This document shows, piece by piece, positions 5,747 through 5,843 of a stretch of DNA of 5,843 nt (position 1 is the stretch's first letter; every line of letters starts with the position of its first letter). Source of the DNA: Spartobacteria bacterium (GTDB lineage Bacteria > Verrucomicrobiota > Verrucomicrobiae > Chthoniobacterales > UBA6821); NCBI GenBank assembly GCA_003136515.1, contig PLEU01000180.1, positions 30,710 through 36,552 of the forward strand, written 5' to 3'. Under the pieces are notes generated by a model, which worked only from the letters and a program-made list of their open reading frames with translations, searched no databases and was not told the origin of the DNA. The translations under genes and the position numbers were made by a program.

Positions 5747-5805
5747 AAGAGGGAAGGGTGCCGGGGGAGACGGTGTACCCCTAAGACCTTCCCCTTTCGT
5801 TTTTT
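5747..5805 (+). terminator. Candidate rho-independent terminator of the sigma cluster
   Basis: GGGAAGG (5751-5757) pairs with CCTTCCC (5787-5793). After one mismatch, three more outer pairs (AAG with TTT, one a G-U pair) extend the stem, and a run of six T (5800-5805) follows shortly. The loop is long (29 nt) but is itself G/C-rich and can fold. It lies about 105 bp after the last gene, on the correct strand to end the 3700-5643 transcript. Confidence 0.4.
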
Positions 5806-5824
5806 CTCTTATCCCAAGGCAAGA

Positions 5825-5843
5825 GGGCTAAGGGGCTAAGGGG
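5825..5843. repeat. GGGCTAAG tandem repeat reaching the window edge
   Basis: The unit GGGCTAAG appears at 5825-5832 and again at 5833-5840, followed by GGG, the start of a possible third copy. The array may continue outside the window, so its true length cannot be judged. Confidence 0.7.

Noticed and set aside
5606..5839. Two overlapping plus-strand open frames at the right end (from 5606 and 5631)
   Set aside because: Their translations are rich in basic residues and glycine with no recognisable domain, they overlap the NTF2-like gene end, the tandem duplication and the candidate terminator, and no start signal is seen.

Overview
This 5.8-kb window is bacterial chromosomal sequence of moderate GC content. 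It holds eight genes: seven complete and one running off the left edge. None of the eight starts has a strong Shine-Dalgarno sequence, and several are preceded by A/C-rich leaders (for example the run of ACC triplets before the ATG at 3700). That, with the gene content, hints at a group with many SD-less leaders, such as Verrucomicrobiota or a relative. This taxonomic reading is a weak inference. No tRNA, rRNA, insertion sequence or CRISPR array was seen.

Left part (1-1441): a partial von Willebrand factor A (VWA) gene on the minus strand, with its MIDAS motif visible, diverges from a complete WYL-domain transcriptional regulator on the plus strand. The 109-bp gap between them carries two overlapping small inverted repeats that could be an operator.

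Middle (1582-3307): two minus-strand genes, a WrbA-like flavodoxin/quinone reductase followed by a zinc-dependent NADPH aldehyde reductase of the Ahr (YjgB) type. They are probably co-transcribed, although a candidate internal promoter lies between them. Together they would reduce quinones and reactive aldehydes.

Right part (3700-5643): a plus-strand cluster of an AhpD-like peroxidase-related (carboxymuconolactone decarboxylase family) protein, an ECF-like sigma factor, a small soluble zinc-binding anti-sigma factor whose start overlaps the sigma stop by 4 bp, and an NTF2/SnoaL-like protein of the DUF1348 type. The sigma/anti-sigma pair most likely answers a redox or electrophile signal and controls the flanking thiol-peroxidase-like and NTF2-like genes. 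The divergent flavodoxin-ahr pair is a plausible second target. This regulatory link is inferred from gene order only.

The 392-bp gap between the two divergent units (3308-3699) contains an RNA-structure candidate (hairpin plus T-run with competing stems). The right end (5644-5843) has a 12-bp tandem duplication at the NTF2-like stop codon, a candidate terminator, and a short tandem repeat that continues to the window edge.
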